This document shows, one piece after another, positions 62,611 to 64,000 of a stretch of 64,000 bases of DNA; the stretch's first letter is position 1, and every line of letters begins with the position of its first letter. The notes below the pieces were generated by a model, which was not told where the DNA came from, made no database searches, and saw only the letters and a list, made by a program, of their open reading frames with translations. The position numbers and the translations under genes were made by a program. This DNA is from Heliopora coerulea (Eukaryota > Cnidaria > Anthozoa > Scleralcyonacea > Helioporidae): NCBI GenBank assembly GCA_030142905.1, contig JASJOG010000032.1:587001-651000 (forward strand), given 5' to 3'.

Positions 62611-63585
62611 GAAGAAAGCAAGTTCCGAAAAACAAGTCATCTTTCAACTTAAGATTTAAGTAAACAAAAGATGAAAACTGTGCAATGGTGATATTTCGAT
62701 TTTATTGCAAAATCATCTTCAGACCAAGTGAGCTTACAATGGAGAATTGATTACATCATTGATGAAGAATTGAGAGGATGCCTATTCTATTTACAAATTA
62801 TTGAATGTGGTGATACCAGGATGAAATATCATGGTGCCGATAGATAAACTACACAGAGAAGGAGCTAAATAAAAAGCGAGAGTTCTTTGCTAGCTTTAAG
62901 ACCGGAGTTTAGTTGTGGTTTATGATACTCAATGTGTAGGGCTTCCATAAATAAAGGCTGATTAGAATTAATAGAAAAATTAGAGTAAAGGATCTTATAG
63001 TTGTTACAAATGAGATTGTGCATGGATGAAGGAATGTCATTTAGTCTGTCATATTGGTCACATAGGTCAGCAATGAAGTGCACATTTTGACATTGAAGAA
63101 AGTGTTGTGCAATTGCATTTGTGTTGTGTTGAGTGGCATGTTCAGGTAGACGTTTTTGTAAACAATAGTTGGTCTTTCCAATGTAAGATTTTCTGCAACC
63201 AGGGCATGTAATCTGGTAAATAACATTGTTTCAAGACAAATCTGGAATTTTATCTTTGTTTGGAAATAAAATATGAGACCTTTTTAGTGTTGTATATGAA
63301 AAATAAACTTGACGGGTTGTTTCAAACAATGACGGATTTTCTTTAAACAGGAACTTGAAAGATTTTCTTCTTGACTTCCCCAATATGGGGTTTGAATGCC
63401 AGAACCATCAGCTTTATATTTGCATTGAAGCATTTTGATAAGGAATTTACTAACGTTATTAAGATATCCATTCCAAGACATGAAAGTTTTGATTTTAGTA
63501 ATTTGGTTGTTAAAGAACTTTCATGCTACATATTTTAAAAGTGTGATAAAACAGAGATTTAATCCACACAGTTTTACGCAGAAAC
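62611..63585 (-). mobile_element. Penelope-like element, 3' part (PLE-E)
   Basis: The minus strand carries the RT-endonuclease linker (63284-63481), then V-I-Y-Q-I-T-C-P-G-C and K-S-Y-I-G-K-T-N (63150-63215), the GIY-YIG endonuclease (I-G-K in place of V/I-G-Q), and E-A-L-H-I-E-Y-H-K-P-Q-L-N (62910-62945) with an end near 62865. The 3' UTR has CTGAAGATGA, a GATTTT/AAAATC stem and CGAAATATC (62690-62727), the hammerhead-derived motif of many PLEs, and a terminal ~70 bp that recurs as the insert in PLE-B. A different lineage from PLE-A, B and C. Confidence 0.75.
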
Positions 63586-64000
63586 TGTTAAAATTTGGAA
63601 TAATGTGTGTATTGGTCAGCAGTGGCGCCATTGCCTCCCCTGCTGGCGATTTTTGGGGGGTGCAAACATGACTAAAGGGTGATAAATTTGTAAGAAGTTT
63701 TAATTTTTAAATTTGTTTGAATGAAAAACATACCCTTATTATTGTCAATATTGATGGTCATAATTATGTAACACACTCTTTTGGCAGTCAAGCACACTGT
63801 TTCACTCATTTGAACCAGTGAGTGAAAAGTATGATACTGCCACTCACAAGATTACATGCGCACAAAATATGCGAATTTTTTCCAGAACACTAAATTAAAC
63901 TTTTAGGAAGTAGACTCACCCAATTCGTGTACATACTTTAACAACTTAACACCTATGGCCTATTTGTATGTTGCATGCCTAAATTACGTCGATGCTTTAA
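63586..64000. other. intergenic, nothing recognised
   Basis: No supported gene or repeat up to the window end. Confidence 0.25.

Overview
The window is AT-rich nuclear DNA from an animal, most likely an aquatic invertebrate (cnidarian, mollusc or similar; the phylum cannot be fixed from the sequence). Evidence: short spliced exons with GT/AG borders, Penelope-like and CR1/L2-type retroelements, Tc1/mariner and pogo DNA transposons, a Mutator-like transposase gene with introns, and an 18.2-kb Polinton/Maverick. No ribosomal or transfer RNA gene and no prokaryotic operon was seen. Most coding sequence is mobile-element debris with frameshifts and stops.

Layout. 0-0.8 kb: LINE ends. 0.88-2.72 kb: Tc1 element with ~190-bp inverted repeats. 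3.16-6.45 kb: decayed ten-exon Mutator-like transposase gene with a 17-bp minisatellite in an intron. 6.8-7.7 kb: unrecognised spliced minus-strand gene. 8.3-9.4 kb: unrecognised coding remains. 9.41-27.65 kb: Polinton with terminal inverted repeats and a perfect 6-bp target duplication (ATCTAT). 27.65-28.83 kb: more unrecognised coding remains, partly continuous with the left flank. 29-32 kb: CR1-like LINE with a 2A-like motif. 33.9-37.3 kb: two Penelope-like elements. 37.5-40.5 kb: a small intact three-exon gene with a P2X7-type cytoplasmic domain, carrying a Tc1 element in its second intron. 42.4-43.2 and 55.3-56.5 kb: two internally deleted pogo/Tigger copies. 44.3-45.1 kb: second P2X7-like domain and a transposon-type C-terminus. 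46-49.4 kb: RTE/CFDP2-like LINE. 51.3-54.7 kb: inverted Penelope-like pair that splits a DDE-integrase-like gene and holds a complete hammerhead ribozyme. 56.7-57.5 kb: CXC-domain gene remnant. 59.6-60.2 kb: pogo transposase remnant. 60.3-62.5 kb: zinc-finger/polymerase-associated remnant. 62.6-63.6 kb: another Penelope-like element.

The Polinton carries (left to right) protein-primed DNA polymerase B, a CxxC protein, small coiled-coil and membrane proteins, a BRO-N plus nuclease-like protein and a hydrophobic protein cut by a 3.3-kb Penelope-like pair. It continues with a plus-strand lysine-rich protein, several probable virion genes, integrase, a membrane protein, major capsid protein, packaging ATPase and a coiled-coil protein. 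Nearly all are broken, so this is a fossil copy. No adenovirus-type protease was recognised.

The most unusual signal is a short odd-length palindrome, CAGCTnAGCTG and variants. It occurs at about 13 places scattered through the Polinton's genes and intergenic spacers, mostly in frame, and by eye is absent from the flanks and from the nested retroelement.
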